DNA from: VBCK01 sp035939615
GTDB lineage: Bacteria > Pseudomonadota > Gammaproteobacteria > Burkholderiales > Burkholderiaceae_F
DNA: 64,000 nt
Direction of reading: 5' to 3'
NCBI GenBank assembly: GCA_035939615.1
Contig: DASZFP010000022.1
Coordinates: forward strand, 1-64,000
Shown: piece after piece, positions 15,726 through 24,399 of the stretch
How the letters are laid out: the number at the start of each line of letters is the position of its first letter
Numbering within the stretch: position 1 is the stretch's first letter
Translations under genes and position numbers: made by a program
Notes under the pieces: generated by a model
The model's input: the letters and a program-made list of their open reading frames with translations, nothing else
Database searches by the model: none
Told to the model about the DNA's origin: nothing

Positions 15726-16267
15726 AAGCCGTGAAGGAGACGAAACGCTCGAGCTCCGTGAAGCCGGAGTCCAGGCCGCGCCTGACGCTGCTGAAGGGAA
15801 GCAAGCGCCCCACCGTCGAAAAGGGGCCACAGAAGCCGCCGCTGGCGCTGCTGAAGGCCGCGCGCGATGTGGCCAGCCATGCGTATGCGCCGTACTCGAA
15901 GTTCCGGGTGGGCGCGGCGGTTGAGACATCCGACGGCCGCACGTTCGTCGGGGCCAACATGGAAAACGCCTCCTACGGCGTAACGATGTGCGCCGAGGTC
16001 GGTGCGCTGCAGGCGGCGTCCTCGGCCGGAGCCCTGGACAAGATACGGCGCATTGCAGTCGTCGGGGGCCCCGAAAGGCCTGCAGCTGGCCGCCGGCCCA
16101 AGCCGACCGCACCGTGCGGGCGGTGCCGGCAACTCATTTCGGAGGCAGCGATGCACGCAGGCCACGACATCGAGGTCTGGTACGCAGATCTGGACGGAAA
16201 GGTCGTGCAGCGGCGCACGATCACCGAGCTGTTGCCGGACGCCTTCGATGCCAGCAATCTGAAGTGA
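15722..16267 (+). CDS. cdd: Cytidine deaminase
   Basis: 181-residue zinc-dependent deaminase converting cytidine or deoxycytidine to uridine or deoxyuridine. Zinc-site motifs are clear: CAEVGALQAA with C90 and catalytic E92, and PCGRCRQ with C132 and C135. YAPYSKFRVGAA and GANMENASYG are standard substrate-binding segments. An N-terminal extension of about 40 basic, Ser-rich residues and a proline/arginine insertion before PCGRC make it longer than the usual 130-residue enzyme. Its ATG overlaps the stop of the membrane-protein gene by four bases, so translation is coupled. Salvage is the default role; the pairing with a DUF5706-like protein makes another role possible. Confidence 0.87.
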   Translation: MKAVKETKRSSSVKPESRPRLTLLKGSKRPTVEKGPQKPPLALLKAARDVASHAYAPYSKFRVGAAVETSDGRTFVGANMENASYGVTMCAEVGALQAASSAGALDKIRRIAVVGGPERPAAGRRPKPTAPCGRCRQLISEAAMHAGHDIEVWYADLDGKVVQRRTITELLPDAFDASNLK

Positions 16268-16274
16268 GGGAGCG

Positions 16275-17372
16275 CTACCCCTCACCGCCCCTGGGCGGGG
16301 TTCGGTCCGCGGCGGGATGAGGGTCCGTGATGATGATCTGCTGTCCCGGCTCCAGCCGCTCGGCGCCGCGCACCACGAGGCGGTCGCCCGCCGACACACC
16401 GGTGCGGATTTCGACCAGGTCGTCCACGGCGCTGCCGGACTCGACCTCGCGGCGCTCGACCGTTCCGTTCTGCACCACGCGCATTACGTACGAGTGCGGC
16501 TGCCGGATCACGATCGCGTCGCGCGGAACGACCACGGCGGTGCGGTCGGCGCCGGTGGCCACGCTGACCTCAAGCGCCGTTCCGACCGGCCAGCGCGTTT
16601 TGCCGAGCGCGACCCGGATCTCGAACTGGCGCGAATGGTCGTCCCCGACCGGTACCACCGCGCGCACCGTGCCGCGCCGCTCCTCGCCCGCAACCCGCAA
16701 CGAGGCGGCCTGACCCGGCTTCACGTTGCCCGCGAAAGCCAGCGCGGCGGTCGCGCGCGCCTCCACGTCTTCGGTGTTGACCAGCCGGACCACGGACGCG
16801 CCGACCTGCAGATATTCTCCGCGCTGCGCGAAACGCTCGGTCACGACACCGGGAAACGGCGCACGAATCACGGATTGCTCCGTTTCGTATTTGGCCTGGT
16901 TCAATTGCGCCGTCAGCCGCGCGACGTCGTGCTGGGCCATCTCCAGCTGGGTGCGCGCCTCATCGAGCTGGCTGACGGGGTAGATCTTCGCCGCGCTCTG
17001 AAAACGCTCCAGCTGATTGTGCGACAGCTGCGCCTGCGACTGGGCACGCTCGACCTGCGCCTGCAGATCCGCGACCCGAAGCGCCACCACCGTGTCGTCC
17101 AGGCGCGCCAGTGCGGCGCCTGCGCTGACCCGTTGTCCGACCTCGGCGATCCACACGACGCGCCCGGCCACGATGCCGGCGATGCGTGCGTCGTCCCGGC
17201 TGACGATGGAGCCGGGAATCCAGGTGTGCGGTGCCACGTGCGCCGTGCGCGCGGTGGCCACCTCGACGGTGACCGGGGCCGATTGAGCCGGGCCGGCCCC
17301 GAGCGCGGATGAAACGGCGGCCGCCGCGGCCACCGGCGCCAGCCATCTGGCAATCCTCAGCCCGAGCATCAT
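16275..17372 (-). CDS. RND efflux periplasmic adaptor (HlyD/MFP family)
   Basis: 365-residue membrane-fusion protein linking an inner-membrane RND pump to an outer-membrane channel. It has a signal peptide (hydrophobic 10-30) without a lipobox, a split lipoyl domain, an alpha-helical hairpin (about 95-150), a beta-barrel containing RAPFPGVVTERFAQRGEYL, and a C-terminal membrane-proximal domain. The first ATG at 17372 overlaps the TGA of the permease by four bases, so the adaptor is translated after the permease, the reverse of the usual order. No outer-membrane factor is encoded here; it may borrow one of the two TolC-like proteins elsewhere in the window. It converges on cdd with a 7-nt gap. 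Confidence 0.88.
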   Translation of the reverse strand: MMLGLRIARWLAPVAAAAAVSSALGAGPAQSAPVTVEVATARTAHVAPHTWIPGSIVSRDDARIAGIVAGRVVWIAEVGQRVSAGAALARLDDTVVALRVADLQAQVERAQSQAQLSHNQLERFQSAAKIYPVSQLDEARTQLEMAQHDVARLTAQLNQAKYETEQSVIRAPFPGVVTERFAQRGEYLQVGASVVRLVNTEDVEARATAALAFAGNVKPGQAASLRVAGEERRGTVRAVVPVGDDHSRQFEIRVALGKTRWPVGTALEVSVATGADRTAVVVPRDAIVIRQPHSYVMRVVQNGTVERREVESGSAVDDLVEIRTGVSAGDRLVVRGAERLEPGQQIIITDPHPAADRTPPRGGEG

Positions 17373-20300
17373 GACGCCGCCTCGGCCACTGGTGCCGGCA
17401 CGGCGTGCTGCGCACCGAACAGGCGGATCAACGCCGGGATCAGGATCAGGCTGAACACGAGGCTGACGATCACGCCGCCGATATTGACGGCAGCCAGGCC
17501 GCGATAGATGACGCTGCCCGGTCCCGGGTTGACCGCCATCGGCAGCGCGCCCAGCGCCCCCGTCAGCGTGCTGGCCAGGATCGCGCGCAGGCGCTGGTTC
17601 AAGCCCTGACGGATCGCTTCTTCCAGCGAAACTCCACCGCCTTGGGCTCCGCGAACCGCTGCCACCAGCAGGATCGAATGATTCACGATCACGCCGATCA
17701 TCATAACGAAACCGATCATCGACAGCAGATCGAGCGCCTGGAACGCCACCAGTCCGAGCACGCGCAAGCCGAGCATTCCACCGATCAGCGCCAGCGGCAC
17801 CGTGAGCAGGACCACCGCGCTGTCGCGCACCGAGCGGAACAGCGCCGTCATCAGCAGGGCCAGCACGAACAGGGCCAGGCCGAACACACGTCCCATCGTC
17901 ACCAGCGTGCGGCTCAGGCTGTCGGCGCTGCCCGCCATCCGGATCGAGCCGTCCGCCGGCATCTGCGCTCGAATCTTCGGCAGCACGTCGCGGTTGATGG
18001 CGCTGAGCGCGTCCTGCAGAGACATCGAGGCGGGCGGATCGATGGTCAGGGTGACCGTGCGCCGATGATCGATGCGCCGGATCCCGGGAGGCCCCAGAAC
18101 GGTCGACAGGTTCACCAGGTCTCCGAGTCTGGTCTGCTGGCCGGACGGCGTGAACAGCGGCGTTTCCGCAATCTCCTCGGGCGTCGCGCCGCCGGCTACG
18201 CGCAGCATGATCGGCAAGCGGGTGTGGCCGTCGAAATACTCGCCCAGCCAGGCTCCCTCGCCGAGCGCGCGTACCACCGTGCCCATGGTCGCACGGTCCC
18301 AGCCCACCTCGGCGATGCGCCGATCGTCGGGCACCGCGCGCAGCTCGAGTGAGGCGGCCTCTGGATTGGGAAAGCTCTGCACGGCCGAACCCGGAAACGC
18401 CTGTTCGAGCAGGGCCCGACCGTTCAATGCGACCTGATTGAGCGCAGGCGAGTCCTCGCTTTGCAGGTGAATGCCGATCGAACGGGCCGAGCCGCCGATC
18501 CCTTCGAACAGCTCCCCTTCGAACGCGAAGGCGCGCGTATCGGGCAGATCCGTGATGATCCGCTCGCGCATCAGCGTTTCGAGCTCCCGGATCCGGTTCG
18601 GGTCTTTCACGCGGGCCCCGATCGTGCCGCCGCCGGGCCAGCTGATGATGTACCAGTTCTTCAGTTGCGGCTGGGCGGTGCCGTCCATGTACGGCTTCAT
18701 CCGCTTCAGCAGCACCGGCAGCAGTTCGCGGTTGACCGTCTCCGGGCTCATTCCCGGCGGAAATGTGAAAAAGGCATCGATCGCGGCCCGCTTGACCGGC
18801 GGCAGGTAATCGAGCGGGGGCAGCAGCCAGTAGGCTCCTGCCATCGGCACCACCAGCAGCGCCGCGATCCATCCGAGCTGCTTTCCGCGCGTATCGGTCG
18901 CTTTCAGGATCCGGTCGGTCAGGCCCGGCCAGCCATGGCCGTAGCCGGAGGTGCCGGAGATGCCCTTCATCACGAACACCGCGGCCGAGGGCAGCAGCGT
19001 CAGCGCGAGCACGATCGAGATCGCCACCGCGATCGAGATCGTCAACGCCAGGTCCCCGAAGAGCTGGCCCTCGACATCCTTCAGGAACAGCACCGGCACG
19101 AAAACGGCGATCGTCGTGGCGGTCGAAGCAGACAGGGCCCCTGCGACCTGGCGGGCGCCCTCGCGCGCCGCCTGCGGCAGCGCAAGCCCAGTCTCGCGCA
19201 GGCGCACGATGTTGCCGGATACGACGATGGCGCCTTCGACCACCATCCCGACCGCGAAGGCCAGGCCGGCCAGCGAGATCACGTTCAGGCTGCGACCGAG
19301 CAGCTCCAGCATGATGAAGGTGCCGAACAGGCAAAGCGGTATCGAGGCCGCGATCAGCCCGGTGATCCGAAGCTCACGCATGAACCACCACACCACGCCC
19401 AGCGCCAGCAGCGTTCCGACCACCAGGTTCTCGGTCAGCAGGCTCACCGCCCGCCGGATGAAGAGCGACGAATCGAACGACTGTTCGATGCCCAGGCCGC
19501 GCGCCTTCATCGGCCCGTCGCGCAGCTCGGCCACCGCTGCCTTGACCGCATCGAGCGTGGCCAGAGCATTGGCGCCGTTGGCGCGCCGGATCTGGATGCC
19601 GATGGCCGGGTTGCCGTTCTGGTAGGTGAAGAACTGGCGCGTCGGCGGGCTCACATCGATGCTGGCCACATCCGACAGGCGCACGGGGCGGCCGTCGCGC
19701 CAGGCCAGCACGAGCGCGCCGAGCTGGTCCGGATCGAAGCGGCCGGTGAATCGAAGCGCGTACTGGCGGCGCCCGACGTCGAGCTGGCCGCCGGAGACGT
19801 TGTTGGCGCTGGCGGCCCGGTTTGCAATGTCCGGCAACGCCACTCCCAGCGCGGCGGCCCGGGCCGGATCGACCGTGATGTGGACGTTGTCGGGCGGGCC
19901 GGCGTTGACGGTGACGGAGGCCACCCCCGGGATCGACTCGATCCTCGGGCGGACCGTGTCCTCGATGAAGCGGCGGTGACTGCCGATCGTGCCGGGCGCG
20001 CTCGGCAGAAGCTGCACGAAAAACCAGCACAGCGTGTCGTTGGAGTTGTCGTCGCCGCCCAGCGTCACCACGGGCCGGTCCGAATCGCGCGGCAGCGGCT
20101 GCAGCCGGTTCATCCGGCTGAGCACCTCGATCAGCGCGCTGCGCATGTCGGTGCCGATCGAAAAGCGCAGCGTGATGGCCGCCTCGCCGGCATTGGCGTT
20201 GCCCTCGAGCTCTTCGACGCCCGGCAGCCCCTGCAGCACCTTCTCGAGCGGCTCGAGGATCTCGGACTCGATTTCCTCCGGCGATGCGGTCGACCAGTTC

Positions 20301-20446
20301 GCCCTGATCGTGATTTGAGGCCGATCGATGTCCGGGAACAGCTGCAGCGGCAGCCGGGCCAGGCTCAGCAGGCCCAGCAGGGCGACGAACACCACCAGCA
20401 CGACCATCGCGACCGGGTTGCGGGTCGACCAGCTCAGAGATTCCAC
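17369..20446 (-). CDS. RND efflux permease with non-canonical proton-relay residues
   Basis: 1025-residue inner-membrane pump with 12 predicted helices and two large periplasmic loops; PDIDRPQITIRANW and LEPLEKVLQGLPGVEEL are typical family segments. In transmembrane helix 4 the usual Asp-Asp pair is Glu-Gly (404-405, GMVVEGAIVV), and the helix 10 Lys is not in its usual place (GVIVNHSILLV). The proton path therefore differs from AcrB-type pumps and partly resembles the single-acid layout of heavy-metal RND proteins. Start is GTG. First gene of a two-gene operon with its adaptor. Substrate unknown. Confidence 0.88.
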   Translation of the reverse strand: MESLSWSTRNPVAMVVLVVFVALLGLLSLARLPLQLFPDIDRPQITIRANWSTASPEEIESEILEPLEKVLQGLPGVEELEGNANAGEAAITLRFSIGTDMRSALIEVLSRMNRLQPLPRDSDRPVVTLGGDDNSNDTLCWFFVQLLPSAPGTIGSHRRFIEDTVRPRIESIPGVASVTVNAGPPDNVHITVDPARAAALGVALPDIANRAASANNVSGGQLDVGRRQYALRFTGRFDPDQLGALVLAWRDGRPVRLSDVASIDVSPPTRQFFTYQNGNPAIGIQIRRANGANALATLDAVKAAVAELRDGPMKARGLGIEQSFDSSLFIRRAVSLLTENLVVGTLLALGVVWWFMRELRITGLIAASIPLCLFGTFIMLELLGRSLNVISLAGLAFAVGMVVEGAIVVSGNIVRLRETGLALPQAAREGARQVAGALSASTATTIAVFVPVLFLKDVEGQLFGDLALTISIAVAISIVLALTLLPSAAVFVMKGISGTSGYGHGWPGLTDRILKATDTRGKQLGWIAALLVVPMAGAYWLLPPLDYLPPVKRAAIDAFFTFPPGMSPETVNRELLPVLLKRMKPYMDGTAQPQLKNWYIISWPGGGTIGARVKDPNRIRELETLMRERIITDLPDTRAFAFEGELFEGIGGSARSIGIHLQSEDSPALNQVALNGRALLEQAFPGSAVQSFPNPEAASLELRAVPDDRRIAEVGWDRATMGTVVRALGEGAWLGEYFDGHTRLPIMLRVAGGATPEEIAETPLFTPSGQQTRLGDLVNLSTVLGPPGIRRIDHRRTVTLTIDPPASMSLQDALSAINRDVLPKIRAQMPADGSIRMAGSADSLSRTLVTMGRVFGLALFVLALLMTALFRSVRDSAVVLLTVPLALIGGMLGLRVLGLVAFQALDLLSMIGFVMMIGVIVNHSILLVAAVRGAQGGGVSLEEAIRQGLNQRLRAILASTLTGALGALPMAVNPGPGSVIYRGLAAVNIGGVIVSLVFSLILIPALIRLFGAQHAVPAPVAEAAS

Positions 20447-20632
20447 AGTGGGTTTCCGGGCTTGCGGCCTCGTCGAAGGAGGCCGAATCCTAGCCCTTCA
20501 GCCGCCGAACCGGGTGCCGATCGGACGAAATGCCACCCGCGCGGACGAAATGCCGGTGGCCGGGACGAACGGTCGTCGGCCCCGCCGGCGTGCGTCAGCC
20601 GCTCATCGAGCCGAGCCGGGACTGCGAGCCGT

Positions 20633-22378
20633 TCAGAACTCGGTCCAGCCGTCGTTCGGATTGCCGGCGGTGGCGGCGACGGCGCCCCGGCTGATTGGGC
20701 GCACTGGCTTTCTGGACCCCGTTTGGGCAACCGGATGACGGCTCGCCCTGGGGGGCGGGGAGGCGGATTTGGCGCCCCTTACGCCTTCCTGCGCGTCCGC
20801 GACAGGGCCGGCAGCCTCCTGGCGGTTGAGCTTGAACACGGCCACGACCTGGGCCAGCCGCTCGGCCTGATCCTTCAGGCTGTGCGAAGCGGCAGACGAC
20901 TGTTCCACCAGCGCGGCATTCTGCTGGGTCGCCTGGTCCATCTGCGCGACCGCCTGGTTGACCTGGCCCAGCCCGGCCGACTGCTCCAGGGCCGCGCTGG
21001 TGATTTCACCGATCAGATCGGTCACGCGCCGGACTTGCGTGACGATCTCGCCCATCGACGCGCCGGCCTGGTTGACCAGCTTCGATCCTGCATCGACCTT
21101 CTCGACGCTGCTGCCGATCACGCTTTTGATCTCGCGGGCCGCCTGCGCGCTCCTCTGGGCCAGGCTGCGCACCTCGCTCGCCACCACGGCGAAGCCGCGG
21201 CCCTGCTCGCCCGCGCGGGCGGCCTCGACCGCGGCGTTCAGGGCGAGAATATTGGTCTGGAAGGCGATGCTGTCGATGACGGTGATGATCTCGGCAATCT
21301 TCTTGCTGGCCACCGTGATCTCTTCCATCGTGGCCACGACCTGGCCGACCACTGCTCCGCCTTCGGTGGCGGCTTCGGAGGCCGACGCGGCCAGCTGATT
21401 GGCCTGGCGGGCGCTGTCCGCGCTGGTCTTCAACGTGGCGGTCAACTCCTCCATCGCGGAAGCGGTCTCCTGCAGCGAGGAAGCCTGCTGCTCGGTCCGC
21501 GCCGACAGGTCCTGGTTGCCCGCAGCGATCTGCGAGCTGGCGCTACTCACCGCGTTCACCCCGGCGCGTACTTCGCCGACGATCCCGACCAGGGCGTCCC
21601 GCATGGTCTTGATCGCCGCGAGCAGGCTCGAATGGTCGTCCGCGCGGGTCTGCACGTCGATCGCGAGGTTGCCGGCGGCGATTTCGCGCGCGATGTGCGC
21701 CGCGTAATCGGGCTCGCCGCCGAGCTGGCGCGTGATCGAGCGGGCCAGAAGAAAGCCCACCAGGCCGGCCAGCAGCAGCGCAACGCCGGATACCGCCAGC
21801 ACCGCGGTCAGGCCCCACGCCATCGTGTTGCCCGCCTGCTCGCCCTGCTGGTGAACGAGCGTTTTCTGGGTGTCCTCGAATGCGGTGATCCCGGTGAGGT
21901 AGGCGAGCTGCAATGGCCGCGTCTCATCCAGCAGCAGCTTCTTGGCACCCGGCAGGTCGCCCGCCTCGACCAGCTTGATGAAATGCCCTTCGCTCGCCAG
22001 GTAGGTCGAACGCTGCTGCTTCAGCGCTTCGACCGCGCGCTGTGCTGCCTCGTCGCCCAGAACCCGCCCGGCGATCCAGTTGATGATCTCGCTGCGGTTA
22101 TCGCTTTCCTTGCGCAGGTCGTCGACTTCAGCCTGGATCTTCTGCTTGTCATCCAGGATCAGCGTATTGCGCGAGTGACGCGCGCTTTGCAGCAGGCTGT
22201 ACTGCCAGGCGGCCGTGCGTTCGATCATCGGAACGCGCAGGTCGACCAGGTTGTCGATCTCGCTGCTCAGGCTGTGCAGCGACCCCAGGCTGGTAGCGGC
22301 GAGCACTGCGAGCAGAACCGCCAGGGAACCGAATCCGGCCGCCAGGCGGTGACTGATTTTCATCGTCGGCAATTTCAT
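20633..22378 (-). CDS. Methyl-accepting chemotaxis protein with C-terminal CheR tether
   Basis: 581-residue inner-membrane chemoreceptor. Helix 1 (about 9-31), a periplasmic four-helix-bundle sensor (32-188), helix 2 (about 190-212), HAMP (about 213-265), then a long cytoplasmic signalling coiled coil with the conserved hairpin tip IIxVIDSIAFQTNILALNAA. The extreme C-terminus is GWTEF, matching the xWxxF pentapeptide that tethers CheR and CheB, after a Pro/Ser/Arg-rich linker of about 50 residues. AAGG lies eight bases before the ATG. The ligand cannot be predicted. It is divergent from the phosphate transporter. Confidence 0.92.
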   Translation of the reverse strand: MKLPTMKISHRLAAGFGSLAVLLAVLAATSLGSLHSLSSEIDNLVDLRVPMIERTAAWQYSLLQSARHSRNTLILDDKQKIQAEVDDLRKESDNRSEIINWIAGRVLGDEAAQRAVEALKQQRSTYLASEGHFIKLVEAGDLPGAKKLLLDETRPLQLAYLTGITAFEDTQKTLVHQQGEQAGNTMAWGLTAVLAVSGVALLLAGLVGFLLARSITRQLGGEPDYAAHIAREIAAGNLAIDVQTRADDHSSLLAAIKTMRDALVGIVGEVRAGVNAVSSASSQIAAGNQDLSARTEQQASSLQETASAMEELTATLKTSADSARQANQLAASASEAATEGGAVVGQVVATMEEITVASKKIAEIITVIDSIAFQTNILALNAAVEAARAGEQGRGFAVVASEVRSLAQRSAQAAREIKSVIGSSVEKVDAGSKLVNQAGASMGEIVTQVRRVTDLIGEITSAALEQSAGLGQVNQAVAQMDQATQQNAALVEQSSAASHSLKDQAERLAQVVAVFKLNRQEAAGPVADAQEGVRGAKSASPPPRASRHPVAQTGSRKPVRPISRGAVAATAGNPNDGWTEF

Positions 22379-22726
22379 TTCATGGACCTTGCAGGATTTG
22401 TCCTCAGGACCCGCGCCATCAGCGCGATCGAACGCGTGGTCAGGGCGACCATCAACGATTTGATTTTCCCGGTGCCGTGCCCTGTTGAAACGCGCGAAAA
22501 GGGGCGCGCCTCGGCTGGATGCGATCCCAGAGGCCTCGCCGGGCCGGCGTTCTATCCGGTATCTCGCGTTCCACGGCCGACCCGGAAGGCAGGGTTAGGC
22601 CTACGGCCTGAGGCGCGGACCCTGACAGAGGGCAAACGAGGGTCCAGGTCACAGGTTTCAGCTTCCTGTCACGGATCCGTCATTCGCCGGCGTGAACATG
22701 GGCCTATTCCTGGGAGGGGAGCTTCG
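22379..22726. other. Divergent intergenic region of chemoreceptor and phosphate transporter
   Basis: 348 bases without a gene. It contains the PHO-box-like site at 22666-22683 near the transporter and several short GC-rich repeats (GGCCTACGGCC near 22591). No other recognisable gene or RNA. Confidence 0.55.
22666..22683 (+). promoter_or_regulatory. PHO-box-like PhoB binding site
   Basis: CTGTCAC-GGAT-CCGTCAT, two 7-bp direct repeats separated by 4 bp, which is the layout of the Enterobacteria PHO box (CTGTCAT-N4-CTGTCAT). Only the T-to-C change in the second repeat departs from consensus, apart from the tolerated terminal pyrimidine. A weaker third repeat, GTTTCAG, lies 11 bp upstream at 22655. 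It is 43 nt upstream of the PiT transporter start, where PhoB-P would replace a -35 element. PhoB itself is not in the window. Confidence 0.6.
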
Positions 22727-24346
22727 ATGATGAACGCTGCAACCGCACCGGCCGCCGCCGCCGCGCCTGGCCGCCCAAGGCGCCCGGACCTGAACCGGCG
22801 TCTCGGGCCGGTGTTCATCCTGATTCTGCTGGGGCTGCTGGGCGCGGGCGTCGTTTTCGCCGGCTATAGCCTGGTCAGCGACATGAACGAGGCCGGTTCC
22901 GGGGCGACGACCTGGCTGCCGTTCCTGCTGCTGGGGGTGGCGCTGGCGATCGCGCTGGGCTTCGAGTTCGTCAACGGGTTCCACGACACCGCCAACGCGG
23001 TGGCCACGGTGATCTACACGCATGCACTGCCGCCGCACTTCGCCGTGGTCTGGTCGGGCGTCTTCAATTTTCTCGGCGTGCTGGTCTCCTCCGGCACGGT
23101 CGCGTTCGCCATCATCTCGCTGCTGCCGGTCGAGCTCATTTTGCAGGTCGGATCCAGCGCGGGTTTCGCGATGGTCTTTGCGCTGCTGATCGCGGCGATC
23201 GTCTGGAACCTGGGCACCTGGTCGCTGGGCCTGCCGGCCTCGTCATCGCACACGCTGATCGGCTCGATCATCGGGGTGGGCATTGCCAACGCCCTGATGC
23301 ACGGGCGCGACGGCACCAGCGGGGTCGACTGGGGGCAGGTGACGAGGGTGGGAGAGTCGCTGCTGATCTCGCCGGTGGTGGGCTTCGTTTTCGCGGCGCT
23401 GTTGTTGTTGGTGCTGCGCAAGCTGGTCAAGAAGCCCGCGTTGTACCAGGAGCCCGCGGCCAACCAGCCGCCGCCCTGGTGGATCCGCGGAATACTCGTT
23501 CTCACCTGCACCGGCGTGTCCTTTGCGCACGGGTCCAACGATGGGCAAAAGGGCATGGGCCTGATCATGCTGATCCTGGTCGGCACGGTGCCGACCGCCT
23601 ACGCGCTGAACCGCGCGATGAAGGCCGACCAGACCACGCAGTTCGTCGCGATGGCCCAGGTCACCCAGGCCGCACTCGTGCGCGGCGCACCCGAGGCCGC
23701 TCCCGCCGATCCGCGCGCCGCCCTGTCGGAATACGTCCGCACGCGCAACCTCACCCCGCAGGTCGTTCCCGCCCTGGCGGCGCTCGCCGGCAGCATCGCC
23801 GATCGCGTCAAAGAGCACGGTTCGCTGCGCCAGGTTCCGGCGGCGGCCGTGTCCAACGTCCGCAACGACATGTACCTCGCTTCCGAGGCGATCCGCTTTC
23901 TCGACAAGAGCGCGGCGGTCCGGTTCGATGCGGACACCCGGGCGGACCTGAAGGCGTTCAAGAAGCAGATCGATGCGGCCACCAAATTCATCCCGCTGTG
24001 GGTGAAGGTGGCGGTGGCGATCGCGCTCGGGCTGGGCACGATGGTCGGCTGGAAGCGGATCGTGGTCACCGTCGGCGAAAAGATCGGCAAAGCGCACCTG
24101 ACCTACGCGCAGGGTGCATCGGCCGAGCTGGTTGCGATGATCACGATCGGCGCCGCCGACATGTTCGGGCTTCCCGTGTCGACCACGCACGTGCTGTCCT
24201 CCGGTGTGGCCGGAACGATGGCGGCCAACCGCTCGGGTCTTCAGGTGGCCACGATCCGCAACCTGCTGATGGCCTGGGTCCTGACTTTGCCGGCGGCGAT
24301 CTTGCTGTCCGGATCGCTCTACTGGCTGTTCACCAAGCTTTTCTAG
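22727..24346 (+). CDS. PiT-family inorganic phosphate transporter
   Basis: 539-residue inner-membrane protein of the PHO4/PiT family, which imports metal-phosphate using the proton gradient. The two signature repeats are present: GFEFVNGFHDTANAVATVIY near residue 84 and a C-terminal copy with FGLPVSTTHVLSSGVAG near 480. About ten membrane helices and a central soluble loop (about 310-420) separate the halves, as in PitA. A 25-residue Ala/Pro-rich leader precedes helix 1. Tandem ATGs at 22727 and 22730 follow GGGAGGGGA. The upstream PHO-box-like site suggests phosphate-starvation control, unusual for low-affinity Pit. An MFS carrier follows 53 nt later. Confidence 0.92.
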   Translation: MMNAATAPAAAAAPGRPRRPDLNRRLGPVFILILLGLLGAGVVFAGYSLVSDMNEAGSGATTWLPFLLLGVALAIALGFEFVNGFHDTANAVATVIYTHALPPHFAVVWSGVFNFLGVLVSSGTVAFAIISLLPVELILQVGSSAGFAMVFALLIAAIVWNLGTWSLGLPASSSHTLIGSIIGVGIANALMHGRDGTSGVDWGQVTRVGESLLISPVVGFVFAALLLLVLRKLVKKPALYQEPAANQPPPWWIRGILVLTCTGVSFAHGSNDGQKGMGLIMLILVGTVPTAYALNRAMKADQTTQFVAMAQVTQAALVRGAPEAAPADPRAALSEYVRTRNLTPQVVPALAALAGSIADRVKEHGSLRQVPAAAVSNVRNDMYLASEAIRFLDKSAAVRFDADTRADLKAFKKQIDAATKFIPLWVKVAVAIALGLGTMVGWKRIVVTVGEKIGKAHLTYAQGASAELVAMITIGAADMFGLPVSTTHVLSSGVAGTMAANRSGLQVATIRNLLMAWVLTLPAAILLSGSLYWLFTKLF

Positions 24347-24399
24347 AGTCGGGCGGCCCGGCCTGTACGAACCGGTCCGGGCGCGTTACCCTGGAAGCC

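Noticed and set aside
16285..16298. CCGCCC/GGGCGG hairpin at the cdd-adaptor convergence
   Set aside because: Only six base pairs with a 2-nt loop in GC-rich coding sequence; could easily be chance.
18461..22726. Very long plus-strand open frame running from inside the RND permease through the chemoreceptor into the phosphate transporter
   Set aside because: It is antisense to two clear genes, its translation is Arg/Gln/His-rich with no domain, and the real transporter starts at 22727. High GC leaves antisense frames open.
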